Shown here: positions 43,773-52,313 of the stretch, piece after piece
Layout of the letters: each line of letters opens with the position of its first letter
How positions within the stretch are numbered: position 1 is the stretch's first letter
Assembly: GCA_963728925.1 (NCBI GenBank)
Contig: CAVSMB010000013.1
Span: 62,001 to 126,000 of the forward strand
Reading direction: 5' to 3'
DNA: 64,000 bases
Origin: JBBPZA01 sp963728925
GTDB taxonomy: Bacteria > Actinomycetota > Thermoleophilia > Solirubrobacterales > Solirubrobacteraceae
The notes under the pieces: model-generated
Databases searched by the model: none
The model's input: only the letters and a program-made list of their open reading frames with translations
Told to the model about the DNA's origin: nothing
Position numbers and translations under genes: made by a program

Positions 43773-44757
43773 GTGCTTACCAGACGCGAGCTGATCCGAG
43801 CAGGAGCAGGAGCGGGTGTCGTGGTGGCGCTGGCGGGGTGGCGGGTCCCGGAGGCGCGCGCAGTCGATCCGCTGCTCCTGGGGACCCACTCGCACATCCT
43901 CTGGGCGGATGGCTATCCGTCGGTGTCCACGGTCATGTCGTGGCCGGAGTCAAGGGTGGTCCGGCTCGACGTTGGCTGGTGGAACTTTGAGGCAGGCTCG
44001 GCCGCGGACTTTCCAAACTCGTCCTGGCACGCCAAGCTCGATGCAGCGATCAGCGCCGCGAAGCAGCGCGGTAAGAAGATCATCGTGGTCGACCTGCACA
44101 CCCCGAGCTGGGCGTCCTCGAACCCCAGCGCGAGCGATTACAACCTCTGGGCTCCGGCCGACCCGGCCTACTACGGCGACTTCATGGGCCGGATGGCGCT
44201 CCGCTACAAGGGCCGGGTCTACGGCTGGGAGCTGCGCAACGAGCCCAACCACATGGGCTACTTCAAGGCGGGCGACAACTCAGTCGGAGCGCGCGCCCAC
44301 GCGTTCGGGGAGATGGTGATCGCCGCGTTTCCCAAGATCCGGGCTGCCGATCCGGCGGCGAAGATCATCACCGGCGGGATCTCTGAGTGCGACGCCCCGT
44401 TCATCGACGCCGTCTACCGGTCGGACAGCCGCTTCGCCTCGAGCTATGACGCGGTTGGCCTTCACCCGTACTCGTGGAACCGCGCGCCCGATCGCTCCTA
44501 CCCGGACTCACCGGAGACGGTGGACTTCCCGCGGGGCACGGCTGCCGTCCGGGCCGTCATCAACCGCTACAAAGCGACCACGCGGCTCTGGTTCACCGAG
44601 TGCGGCTGGCAGACAAGCCCGGCTCGCCGCGAGCCCTGGCTCAGTGGCGTCAGCGAGTCCGTTCAAGCGGACTACACGCGCCGCCTGCTCGCCTACGTCA
44701 GAGCGCACACCGAACTGAAAGTCGACGCGGTGATCGTGGAGCGCTCCCCGCGGGCGT
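43773..44757 (+). CDS. Clan GH-A glycoside hydrolase, 3' end cut by an IS3 element
   Basis: About 328 aa before the IS junction. GTG at 43773 has GGGGGG upstream and starts with a Tat/Sec-like signal (TRRELIRAGAGAGVVVALAG). A TIM-barrel hydrolase follows: acid/base Glu in WELRNEPNHMG, VGLHPYSWN, and nucleophile Glu in LWFTECGWQTS. It resembles GH5/GH39-type cellulases or xylosidases. After KVDAVIVE the frame enters the IS3 end and stops at 44813. Both catalytic Glu are kept, but the last barrel elements are missing. Confidence 0.8.
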
Positions 44758-44764
44758 TGACGGT

Positions 44765-45640
44765 TCAGGCCGCGATGTTTTGTAGTGCTCCTTGCGCGTC
44801 GTCCCAAGTCTGACGAACCTCGCGCGGTGTTCGGTAGTCGAGCCGGCTGTGGGGCCGGCCGTGGTAGTGCTCGATGTGGGCGCCGATCACCTCCCGGGCC
44901 TGGTCGAGGGTCTCGAACTCGTGGCGCCAGACGCAGCGCTCTTTGAGGTAGCGAAACCAGGACTCGATGAACGCCTGGCTCTCGGGGTCGCGGTAGCCGC
45001 CGCGGCGATGTGCCACGCCGAGGCCGGAGAGCACGAGCCGGGTCGCGCGTGCTGTGAACGCCGAGCCGTTATCGGTCCTGAGCGTGAGCGTCCCGGGCCG
45101 GACCGCCTGCTCGCGGACGGCGGTCTCGATAACGGCGATCGCCTCCTTGGCGTGGCAGCGCAGCGACAGGTCCCAGCCGACGATCTCGCGGGTGCAGCAA
45201 TCGATGATCGCGTTCAGGTACACCCAGCCGTGCTCAGCGACCCAAATCGACGTCATGTCCAGATGCCAGAGCTGCCCGGGCCGCTCGACCCGGAAGAACC
45301 CGGGCCGCCGGCGCTTGGGCTCGACGACGCGGCGCTGGATCAGCCGCCGCTCGCGCATCACCCGCAGCACACGCTTGCGGTTGACCTGCCGGCCGAGCCG
45401 GCGGCACACCCACGCGGTCACGAGCCGGTAGCCGTCGGTCGGGTTGTGCTCGGCGACGTCGATGATCGCCTGCTCGACCTCATCGGCCGCCGGACCCTGG
45501 CGCCGCGCCTGCTTGGGCGGGGTGCTCGGGGTGCGGTAGATGGCCTGCCGGGTGATCTGGGCCACGCGCGCCACGACCGTCGGCATGTAGCCGGCGGCGG
45601 CGAGCTCACGGGATCGGGCGACGCGCTGTCTCACTCCCAA
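44765..45640 (-). CDS. IS3-family transposase OrfB
   Basis: 291 aa. An HTH_21-like N-terminus and rve integrase core with D in WHLDMTSIWV, D in LRTDNGSAFT, and E in PESQAFIESWFRYLKE (DDE). OrfA and OrfB overlap by 10 nt, so a programmed frameshift may make an OrfAB transposase. The frame is intact, so the IS could be active. Confidence 0.93.
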   Translation of the reverse strand: MGVRQRVARSRELAAAGYMPTVVARVAQITRQAIYRTPSTPPKQARRQGPAADEVEQAIIDVAEHNPTDGYRLVTAWVCRRLGRQVNRKRVLRVMRERRLIQRRVVEPKRRRPGFFRVERPGQLWHLDMTSIWVAEHGWVYLNAIIDCCTREIVGWDLSLRCHAKEAIAVIETAVREQAVRPGTLTLRTDNGSAFTARATRLVLSGLGVAHRRGGYRDPESQAFIESWFRYLKERCVWRHEFETLDQAREVIGAHIEHYHGRPHSRLDYRTPREVRQTWDDAQGALQNIAA

Positions 45641-45930
45641 TCCCGCAAGAGCTTTCCCGCGATCTCCAGCTCGTAGGTCTTGCGCCCGAGTGCCCGCTCG
45701 AGCTCGGCGATCTTCTTCCTGAGTTCGCTCTCGCCGACGCGCTCCTCCTTGCCGGCGAACCGCTCGGCGCCGGCCTGGAAAAGCCGGTCACGCCAGCCGT
45801 AGTACTGCGTCTCAGAGATCTGATGCTCGCGGCAGACCTCGCGGACCGTCCGGTCGCCGCGCAGGCCCGCCAGAACGATCTCGAGCTTCTGCTCAGCGGT
45901 GAACTTCCGGTACTTCCTCGACTCGCTCAA
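45631..45930 (-). CDS. IS3-family transposase OrfA
   Basis: 99 aa. HTH with KFTAEQKLEIVLAGLRGDRT and CREHQISETQYYGWRDRL, then a leucine-zipper-like coiled coil (SELRKKIAELERALGRKTYE). TTG at 45930 is preferred because GAGGAGT lies about 8 bases upstream; an ATG 15 bases upstream of the TTG (45945) lacks such a site. Confidence 0.88.
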   Translation of the reverse strand: MSESRKYRKFTAEQKLEIVLAGLRGDRTVREVCREHQISETQYYGWRDRLFQAGAERFAGKEERVGESELRKKIAELERALGRKTYELEIAGKLLRDWE

Positions 45931-46041
45931 CGGAGGTACTCCTCTCGATAGAGCGGCCATGCTCGGCTGCGCGCCGGACGGGATCGTCGCCCCTCCGGGG
46001 CTCCTCACCCGTCCGGCGCAGACCAAGCACTCAACCTGTCA

Positions 46042-46177
46042 ACGCGCTACCGGGGAGCGGACCAATCGCGTACAACGACAAGGACCTATCGTCCAAGCCA
46101 ACCGGCAACAAGTTCGACCAATCCGGCCTGCGCCGCTACAACGGCAAGACCAAACCCGCAGCCGCCGCACTGGCATA
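46042..46177 (+). other. Fragment between the two insertion sequences
   Basis: A frame open across this stretch reads AYNDKDLSSKPTGNKFDQSG then LRRYNGKTKPAAAALA before a TAG. It looks like the C-terminal tail of a protein whose body is gone. It has no recognised family. Confidence 0.35.
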
Positions 46178-47132
46178 GGAACTATCCGAAAACTCTGCTG
46201 GTGGCAGGAGTTATGTCTCCTTGAGCTGAATCGGCAAGGCACGCCGATCTCGCTAAAGGAGCGTGCCTTGCCGACTGCCGAGACTACCCCGGGTCGTCCG
46301 TTGGCGACGATCTGGGAGCTGCCCGACGAGCTGTGGGAGCGCATCGAGCCGATCCTCGCCAAGCACTATCCGCCCGCGTCGACGGGGCGGCCGCGAGCCG
46401 ATCTGCGACTGATGCTGGACGCGATCATCTACCGCATGCGCTCGGGCGTGCAGTGGAACCAGTTGCCGCGCGAGTTCGGGCCCGACTCGACCGTGCACCA
46501 CTGGTTTCAGCGCTTCGTCGCCGACGGGGTGCTGCGCGAGATCTGGGCCGCGCTGGTGCGCGAGTGCGACGCGCTGGGAGCGGTCAGTTGGGAGTGGCAG
46601 GCGGCCGACGGGGTCATGGGCAAGAGCCGCTTCGAGGGCGGCGCCCGCGGCCCAAACCCCACGGATAGAGCCAAACCAGGCACCAAGAAGAGCGTTATCG
46701 TCGAGCAGAGCGGCGGCCCGCTCGGCGTCGCGATCGCCGGCGCCAACGTCCACGACACCAAGCTGCTTGACGCGACGATCGACGCGATCGTCACCCAGCG
46801 CCCCGACCCCGCCGAGATCGTCCAACACCTGTGCCTGGACAAGGCCTATGACAACCCGACCGGCGACGCCGCCTGCAAGGCCGGCGGGTACGTAGCGCAC
46901 ATCCGACGCATCGGCGAAGAGAAGCTCGATGGCTGGGGCAACAAGACCCACCCCGCACGACGCTGGGTCGTCGAGCGCACCCTCGCCTGGCTACAGAAAT
47001 GCCGCGCGATCCTGATCCGCTACGACAAGAAGGCAGCCAACTACGAGGGCCTGGTGCAACTGGCCTGCGGCCTGCTCTGGTACCGCCGACTGCACCGACT
47101 CAACCAGCCCGCCGGAGTTTTCGGATAGTTCC
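46178..47132 (+). mobile_element. IS5-family insertion sequence
   Basis: 955 bp with perfect 18-bp terminal inverted repeats: GGAACTATCCGAAAACTC at 46178-46195 and its complement at 47115-47132. It is flanked by ATA on both sides, consistent with a 3-bp TNA-type target duplication. One transposase gene fills it. The perfect ends and intact ORF suggest recent insertion. Confidence 0.93.
46268..47128 (+). CDS. IS5-family transposase
   Basis: 286 aa. N-terminal DUF4096-type region (DELWERIEPILAKHYPP, GRPRADLRLMLDAIIYRMRS, GVQWNQLPREFGP). DDE core: D in QAADGVMGKS, D in LCLDKAYDNP, E in RRWVVERTLAWLQK. TTG start with AAAGGAGCG upstream. The last codons overlap the right terminal repeat. Confidence 0.92.
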   Translation: MPTAETTPGRPLATIWELPDELWERIEPILAKHYPPASTGRPRADLRLMLDAIIYRMRSGVQWNQLPREFGPDSTVHHWFQRFVADGVLREIWAALVRECDALGAVSWEWQAADGVMGKSRFEGGARGPNPTDRAKPGTKKSVIVEQSGGPLGVAIAGANVHDTKLLDATIDAIVTQRPDPAEIVQHLCLDKAYDNPTGDAACKAGGYVAHIRRIGEEKLDGWGNKTHPARRWVVERTLAWLQKCRAILIRYDKKAANYEGLVQLACGLLWYRRLHRLNQPAGVFG

Positions 47133-47375
47133 ATAGAACGCACCACTACTCAAGCCGCGCCTCCAACCAGGCTACCCCGGCGTTTGGGGCAACGTCGGGC
47201 AACGTCCCCCACGGATTCCGAGCGCACTCGCGGCCGGCTCCGGGGCAATGGCGTTCGGAGGCGTCATCCCGCAGTCAGGGGTCGGTAGGGCTCGATGGTA
47301 GTCGGGCGAGGCGCCGGTCGGGCCTGCGCCGCGGAGCGCTGGGCGCCGGCGTGGACCGAACCGGGGTAGCATCGC

Positions 47376-48175
47376 GTGGTGCTTCGCCCGAGTGTCACGG
47401 CCGCGATCGCCGTCGCCCTCGTCCTCGTCCTCTCCTTGCTAGTCGCCGCCCCGGCCGCCGCGGCGGTCGAGGCTCCGCGCGGCTGGGGGCCCGATGTGGA
47501 CGCCGCCCGGGACTACGCTGTCGGGCGGCGCGGGTCGGTGAGCTTCAGCGTGACCGTGCCCGGCCGCTCGTGGGGCTACCGGGCGCGGCGCACGGCGCCG
47601 TCGGCCTCCGTGCTCAAGGCGATGCTGCTCGTCGCCTACCTCGACCACCGGCGGGTTCGCGGCCGCGCGTTGCGCGCCGCCGACCGGGCGCTGATCGGCC
47701 CGATGATCCGCCGCTCGGACAACGTCGCCGCGACGCGCATTCGGCGCTTCGTCGGCGCGCGGGGCCTCACGCGCCTGGCCCGCCGCGCGGGTATGCGGCG
47801 CTTCTGGGCGGCCCCGGCGAACTTTTGGGGTATGAGCCGCATCGACGCCGGCGACCAGTCGGGCTTCTTCCTCGACATCGACCGCTACGTCGTGGCGCGT
47901 CACCGCGCGACCGCGCTGCGGCTGCTCGCCGAGGTGGTGCCCTCCCAGCGCTGGGGGGTCGGCGAGGTGCGCCCGCCCGGCTGGGAGCTGTACTTCAAGG
48001 GCGGCTGGGGATCGGGCACCGGTGCCGTGGACCATCAGGTCGCTCTGCTGCGCCGGGGATCCACGCGCGTCGCCGTGGCCGTCTGTCCACCGCACAAGGC
48101 AGCCACGCCTACGGCAAGGCGACGCTGCGCGGCGTGTTCGCGCGCCTGCTCCGCGGGCTGCCGGCGCCCGGATAG
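47376..48175 (+). pseudogene. Secreted beta-lactamase-like serine hydrolase, frameshift near its end
   Basis: Signal peptide (VTAAIAVALVLVLSLLVAAP-AAAA). Then the class A beta-lactamase/PBP motifs: SxxK as SASVLKAM, SDN as RRSDNVAAT, and KGG in YFKGGWGSGTG. Near 48081-48085 GTCTG appears where GTCCTG is expected, and the tail (STAQGSHAYGKATLRGVFAR) continues in another frame. The core fold is complete, so partial function is possible. It probably acts on peptidoglycan peptides rather than on antibiotics. Confidence 0.75.
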
Positions 48176-48652
48176 GCGCCCTCCCGTCTACGCTGGCACG
48201 CTCGTTTCACGGCCGCGGGCGAGGTCCACCTGCCCGGCGCGCACATCGCCGGCAGGGCATGTTCTGCCGGGAGGGCTTCACGGCCGCGGGCGAGCGCGGT
48301 TGTGCCGTCTCCGGCCCGAGCAGACGGCGCGGCGAACGGGCTCACCGCCACTCAGTTCGAATCAGGTCTCGAGAAGTCCTCACCAGAGATGCGAGAGACC
48401 GAGAGGGCGCCCGCCGCTGACCGCGTGGTCCGCGGCCGACGTTGGCCTGGACGACTGCTGGTCGCCGATCAAGAGCGTTCCGGCCGGACACCGCTCTTTT
48501 GCAGGCAAGACGTCATAATAAATCCCTATCGAGCGCTCTGGCGCGCCGTTTCGCTGAGCAGTTGCAGAAGATGTGGCGCAGGAGTGCGAGGTAGCGCGCG
48601 GCGGCGGGCAGGCCGGCTTTGGCGGCGTGGGTCAGGGATCGGGGTGGTGGGG
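48176..48652. other. Intergenic region with a short direct repeat and a gene-tail fragment
   Basis: No complete gene. CACGGCCGCGGGCGAG occurs twice, near 48217 and 48281. On the minus strand LTHAAKAGLPAAARYLALLR then HIFCNCSAKRRARALD ends at 48513 and could be a fragment of an unidentified protein. An AT-rich patch (CATAATAAATCC) near 48516 is unusual for the window. Confidence 0.45.
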
Positions 48653-49459
48653 TCAGCGGTCGAGGGGGCAGAGGGCGCGCGTCTGGGCGACGAGCCATGC
48701 GGCGGGGACCGCCTCCTGATCGTCGTCGTTGGGATCGGGCTCGGTCGCAGGGCCATCGGGGTCAGGACTCCCGAGCTTTGGAAGCCCGCGGTCCAGCCAC
48801 CAGGAGAGGCGGGCGCGCTGCAGGGAAAGCATGCGCTGGCCCTGGGCGGCGGGCGTCCACCCGCGGCGTACGCCCGCGCGCTGGTCGGCCGCCAGGCGCC
48901 GCAGCACGGCCGGCCACACCGTGGCGCGGCCGTAGCCCGCGCGGGCGCCGATCTGGTATGGCGTGAGGCCCTTGTAGCGCAAGCGCCGCCACTCCTCCGG
49001 CGCCACGCCAAAGATCCGCTGCGCGTCGCGGCGGACGCTCTGATGGTGGAAGAGATGGAAGAACATGTGCTGCGCGAGGTGGCCCTGAGTCAGCGTGCGC
49101 AGGGCACGCGAGCGCAGCACGGCGAGGCGGGCCGAGGTGACCCGCCCGCGCCACGGGGCGACGAGCGCGGCGGCGAGCGCGCTCGGATCGCGGCGGCCGC
49201 GACGGGCGGCGAGGCCCGCAAGCGTCCGGTGGTCGTTGCGTAGCCAGGCGAGCAGGCGGTCGCGGTCGATGTCCAACAGCCGCAACAGGCGCGGCTCCTC
49301 GTAGGGCAGCCAACGGAAGCGCACCCAGTCCTCCTTGGGCAGCCAGGTGTGCTTGGCGCCGGGCGGAGCGTCGGAGTCGTGCGCGCCCGCCACCGCCGGC
49401 ACGGCGAGCGCTACCAGCAGCGCCACAGCGAGCGCTACGAGCACGCGTCGCTCAGCCAA
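48653..49459 (-). CDS. Secreted protein of unknown function
   Basis: 268 aa from TTG at 49459. Signal peptide (RRVLVALAVALLVALAVPAV-AGA), then LPKEDWVRFRWLPYEEPRLL, HMFFHLFHHQSV and RYKGLTPYQIGARAGYGRAT, which resembles an HTH-like repeat. The start overlaps the end of the upstream gene, which reads in the same direction. I do not recognise the family. Confidence 0.6.
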   Translation of the reverse strand: MAERRVLVALAVALLVALAVPAVAGAHDSDAPPGAKHTWLPKEDWVRFRWLPYEEPRLLRLLDIDRDRLLAWLRNDHRTLAGLAARRGRRDPSALAAALVAPWRGRVTSARLAVLRSRALRTLTQGHLAQHMFFHLFHHQSVRRDAQRIFGVAPEEWRRLRYKGLTPYQIGARAGYGRATVWPAVLRRLAADQRAGVRRGWTPAAQGQRMLSLQRARLSWWLDRGLPKLGSPDPDGPATEPDPNDDDQEAVPAAWLVAQTRALCPLDR

Positions 49460-50102
49460 GCCGCGTCTCCCGGCGCTCGCCGTCGCGGTCCCAGCCAACA
49501 ACGCCGTCGCGCAGCGTGAGCGACCTCAGCACGATGCCCGGCCCGCGGTCAAGGACGTCAACCGCGGCGCCGCGGCGCGCTGCGAAGACCGCGACCTCGC
49601 GCCCACCCGGGCCGAGCTCCTCCTCGATTCACGCAACCGCCCCGTCGCGTGCCAGCTCGAGGTCCCACACCGTGCGGTCAAGACCATCGTCGACCGCGTC
49701 GCCGCGCGCCACCTCACGCCGGCCGTCACGCAAATTCTGGCGGACGACCAAGGTGGCAGAGTCGCGGCAGCGCCGGCACCCCGCCCACAAGCCGTAAGCA
49801 ACCCACCGCCCGGCGAGGCGGATCGCGGTGTAGCCGTCGCCGCCCTCCCAGCGGCTGCGCAGCAGCCGCCACGGCCTCCCACGCCGCTCCAGGCACCCAA
49901 AGTAGGCCCGCACGCGACCGCGCCCGCCACGGCGCGGGACCCAGCGTGCAAACACCCGCGCCCCCCGGCCGACGATGACGGCCTGCGCCCCGGCCGGGCG
50001 GCACCCCGCAGCGCCCGCCAGCCCCGTCACCGCCGCGACGCCAACGGGAGCAGCCAGCGCCGCGACGCCCACCGCCGCCACCCACGCCACTGCTCGTCGC
50101 AT
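49452..50102 (-). pseudogene. Secreted protein with an in-frame TGA
   Basis: ATG at 50102, signal peptide (AVAWVAAVGVAALAAPVGVA), then a beta-rich region (RLAGRWVAYGLWAGCRRCRD, REVARGDAVDDGLDRTVWDL). TGA at 49629-49631 interrupts AVA*IEEELGPGGREVAVF, after which the same frame continues to a stop at 49452. A TGG to TGA change is the simplest explanation. A selenocysteine tRNA exists in this window, but nothing suggests this TGA is recoded. Confidence 0.55.
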
Positions 50103-50182
50103 CCTCGTCCGCGAGAAGCCGGCCCTTCCGTCACGCCCCGCGCAGCGCGCGCGCGTCGGCCATGGTCGCGCCGTGCGCTGCG

Positions 50183-50443
50183 TCATGACGCGATCCTACG
50201 GGTGCGGCGAGCGGTTGGTCGGCCGATGTCCGCGATCTCGTCGTACAACGTGCGGCACGCCTTGCTGAGGTCGCGCCGATGATGGCGCGACCCCTTGCCA
50301 GCCTTCCGGTCCCAACCCTCGAGAGTGGGAGTCTGCGCACCGCCGCTGTTCGAAGCGCCACCGTCCTTGAACACTGCAACGGCTCCTCCAACGGCGACAA
50401 TCAGAGCAGCAACCGCCATGACGACCCCGAGGATTGTGGTCAA
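50183..50443 (-). CDS. Small single-helix membrane protein
   Basis: 86 aa: MTTILGVVMAVAALIVAVGG anchors the N-terminus, followed by a polar Gly/Ser/Lys-rich tail (KAGKGSRHHRRDLSKACRTL). No family recognised; coding potential is moderate. Confidence 0.4.
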   Translation of the reverse strand: MTTILGVVMAVAALIVAVGGAVAVFKDGGASNSGGAQTPTLEGWDRKAGKGSRHHRRDLSKACRTLYDEIADIGRPTARRTRRIAS

Positions 50444-50592
50444 GAAGGCCCAGAAGCCACTCCGCTTGGGTCCCTTTGTCGGTCATTGCCCGCCGCCGCG
50501 AAGGTTAGGAACGGTCACGGCGCCGCCGTGGTCGCGCTAGCGCGTTCCCGGTGGGAGCGTGAGCGGCTGAGCTGGGCGGCGTGGGTGTCGCG

Positions 50593-50808
50593 TTACGCCG
50601 GGACGGGCTGCTGTTCTGGCCGCGGCGCGGGCGCGGGCTGCTCGTCGGGTTCGGGCTGCTCGTCGGGAGGGCCGTGCGGCTCGAGCGGCGGCAGGTCGGG
50701 CGGGACCTTGTCCGCGACTCGTCGGCGGCGACCGCGGACAGCGGCCGCCGGTCCCAGCGCCGCGACGACGCTGCGCCCGGGGCCGGGCGCTGCGGGGCGC
50801 AGGCTCAC
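50593..50808 (-). CDS. Proline-rich small protein
   Basis: 71 aa from GTG, overlapping the stop of the coiled-coil gene (GTGA). The C-terminal half is PLEPHGPPDEQPEPDEQPAP then RPEQQPVPA, low complexity. It may be a disordered tail protein or a spurious ORF. Confidence 0.3.
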   Translation of the reverse strand: MSLRPAAPGPGRSVVAALGPAAAVRGRRRRVADKVPPDLPPLEPHGPPDEQPEPDEQPAPAPRPEQQPVPA

Positions 50809-51155
50809 TTGCGGGGGGCGCGCTTGGCGGCTGTCGTCGCGCCCGGGTTGCGGCGGGTCGCCGTGGTCGCCTGTCCGCCGGCGCGCTTGCCGGCGGCGGC
50901 TTGCTGGACCTGTTCGAGGTCCTTGACCAGCTGGCGGCTGACGCGGCGTAGGTTCTTGCGCGCGTCGCGTAGCGTCACGTCGACGTCGTGCAGCAGCTCG
51001 CGCGAGCCGCGGCCGAGCTCGCCGCGCAGCTCCTTGAGCGCCGCCTGCGCCGCCTCGACCGACGCGTTGAGGCGCTCCAAGGCAGCCTCGCCGCCCGCCG
51101 CTGCGGGCTGCAGGCGCCCCGTCCTGCGCGTCGTCTGTGTCTTTCGTTGCGCCAC
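50805..51155 (-). CDS. Coiled-coil protein with basic tail, possibly nucleoid-associated
   Basis: 116 aa from GTG at 51155. A helical centre (ALERLNASVEAAQAALKELR, LLHDVDVTLRDARKNLRRVS) and a basic tail rich in Lys/Arg/Thr/Ala (NPGATTAAKRAPRK) resemble histone-H1-like proteins. It follows the HU gene on the same strand, which supports a DNA-associated role. Function is inferred only. Confidence 0.55.
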   Translation of the reverse strand: MAQRKTQTTRRTGRLQPAAAGGEAALERLNASVEAAQAALKELRGELGRGSRELLHDVDVTLRDARKNLRRVSRQLVKDLEQVQQAAAGKRAGGQATTATRRNPGATTAAKRAPRK

Positions 51156-51204
51156 CCGGTCGTTCCGGCTCGCCGCGCGAGCAACGACAAGCCTACGCCA
51201 AGAG

Positions 51205-51480
51205 CTACTGCGCGACCGCCTGCTTGAGCTTGGCGCCGGCCGAGAAACGCGGCGCCCGCCCGGCCGGGACCTCGATCGGCGCGCCGGTCCGCGGGTTGCG
51301 CCCCCGCCGCGGCCCGCGCTGGGCGACCGAGAACTTGCCAAAGCCAGTGATCGACACCTCGCCGCCCGCCGCCAACTCGCGCTCGATCACCGCCAGCGCC
51401 GCCTCGACCGCCCCGGCGGCGTCGCCGCGCCCAAGCCCGGCCCCCTCGGCGACCTGATCGACCAGCTCGCTCTTGTTTAT
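51205..51480 (-). CDS. HU-family DNA-binding protein with apparent ATA start
   Basis: 91 aa if started at ATA 51480: NKSELVDQVAEGAGLGRGDA, then VSITGFGKFSVAQRGPRRGR-NPRTG, the HU DNA-binding arm signature. Length is exactly that of HU from this codon. GGAGGAGGAGCG precedes it with ideal spacing, yet no ATG, GTG or TTG is there. Upstream in-frame GTG codons would add an unconserved extension. Either ATA is used as start or ATG has mutated. Confidence 0.82.
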   Translation of the reverse strand: MNKSELVDQVAEGAGLGRGDAAGAVEAALAVIERELAAGGEVSITGFGKFSVAQRGPRRGRNPRTGAPIEVPAGRAPRFSAGAKLKQAVAQ

Positions 51481-51603
51481 CGCTCCTCCTCCAAAGGCCG
51501 GGTCAGGACGCACACGCTGCGCCGCACGCAAGACAACACGAGCTCGAGCACCGCCTCTGGGAACCGGCTGCAAACCGGCAGGACAGCTCGGCTCTCCTCA
51601 GAG

Positions 51604-51918
51604 TTACTGGGGTGAGAGGCCCTGGTCGCGGGGGCGCAGGACGACGAAGGCGCTGTATTCGAAGTGCAGTTCGGTCCATTGATTGCCGTCGCGCGCGGGC
51701 GGCAAGTGTCGAAACCCTGACTGCATCGCGTTGTAGGTGACGTGCAGCTCGTCGTCGGCGGTCATCCACTCGCTGAGCACGAGTGCGAGGCGCTCGACGA
51801 GCGCGGGCATCGTCGCCGCGGCGACCCAGACGACGCGTACGCCCTGCTGCTGGGCGGCGACGATGCCCTCCGGCCAGTCGGCCGGCAGCTCGCCGGAGGA
51901 GGAGTGCTCGTCGCTCAC
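51604..51918 (-). CDS. Uncharacterised 104-aa protein of a conjugation-like remnant
   Basis: GTG at 51918 overlaps the stop of the VirD4-like fragment (GCGTGAGC), so the two were co-translated. It contains GIVAAQQQGVRVVWVAAATM and RLALVLSEWMTADDELHVTY-NAMQ. No membrane segment. Function unknown; probably an accessory gene of the lost conjugative element. Confidence 0.55.
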   Translation of the reverse strand: MSDEHSSSGELPADWPEGIVAAQQQGVRVVWVAAATMPALVERLALVLSEWMTADDELHVTYNAMQSGFRHLPPARDGNQWTELHFEYSAFVVLRPRDQGLSPQ

Positions 51919-52150
51919 GCGAGCTCCTCCGGCGCCGCCGCGGACGCCGGCGCCAGGGTGGCCGGCGTGCGCGCGTTGCCGTTGGTGTTGACGATGCGTT
52001 TGAGCGCGCGGTCGCGGTACCACGGGCGTAGTTGCAGCCAGGCGGGTGGGAGGCGGCCGTAGATGAGGAGTGCGGTGTCGTTGTCGGCTTGGCGGACGTG
52101 GTTGGGGGCGGCGAGGGGTTTGTAGTCGTGGCTGTAGGTGCGTGAGCCGA
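51915..52150 (-). pseudogene. VirD4/TraG-like coupling ATPase, C-terminal remnant
   Basis: The minus strand reads SRTYSHDYKPLAAPNHVRQA then LLIYGRLPPAWLQLRPWY, the typical C-terminal end of actinobacterial TraG/VirD4-like coupling proteins. The ATPase domain is gone: upstream of about 52150 the frame runs into unrelated sequence. On the plus strand 52150-52245 another tail (SFDRKVIGAAEAERIDHTAS) points to a second fragment meeting here. Confidence 0.55.
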
Positions 52151-52313
52151 GGTCGAGCTCGGCGGCTTGGTGGCGTCCTTCGACCGCAAGGTCATTGGCG
52201 CCGCCGAGGCCGAGCGGATCGACCACACCGCGAGCAAGACGTAGCGGGCGCTGCCACGCGACCAGTCGCACCCGGTGTCGCCCTCCTAACCTGTCTCGCC
52301 GCACCCGCCGACC

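Larger units (their letters stand above)
44759..46041 (-). mobile_element. IS3-family insertion sequence
   Basis: About 1.28 kb with imperfect terminal inverted repeats: TTGACGGTTCAG at 44758 and TTGACAGGTTGAG read inward from 46042. It contains the usual overlapping orfA and orfB on the minus strand. Insertion interrupts the glycoside hydrolase gene. No clear target duplication was found; the ends are accurate to one or two bases. Confidence 0.8.

Noticed and set aside
48217..48296. Attachment-site direct repeat
   Set aside because: The 16-base CACGGCCGCGGGCGAG repeat is GC-rich, only about 64 bases apart and encloses no element.
49629..49631. Selenocysteine codon
   Set aside because: Although tRNA-Sec is present, the TGA lies in an unrecognised secreted protein at a position that looks like Trp, with no evident SECIS-like hairpin just downstream. 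A nonsense mutation is simpler.
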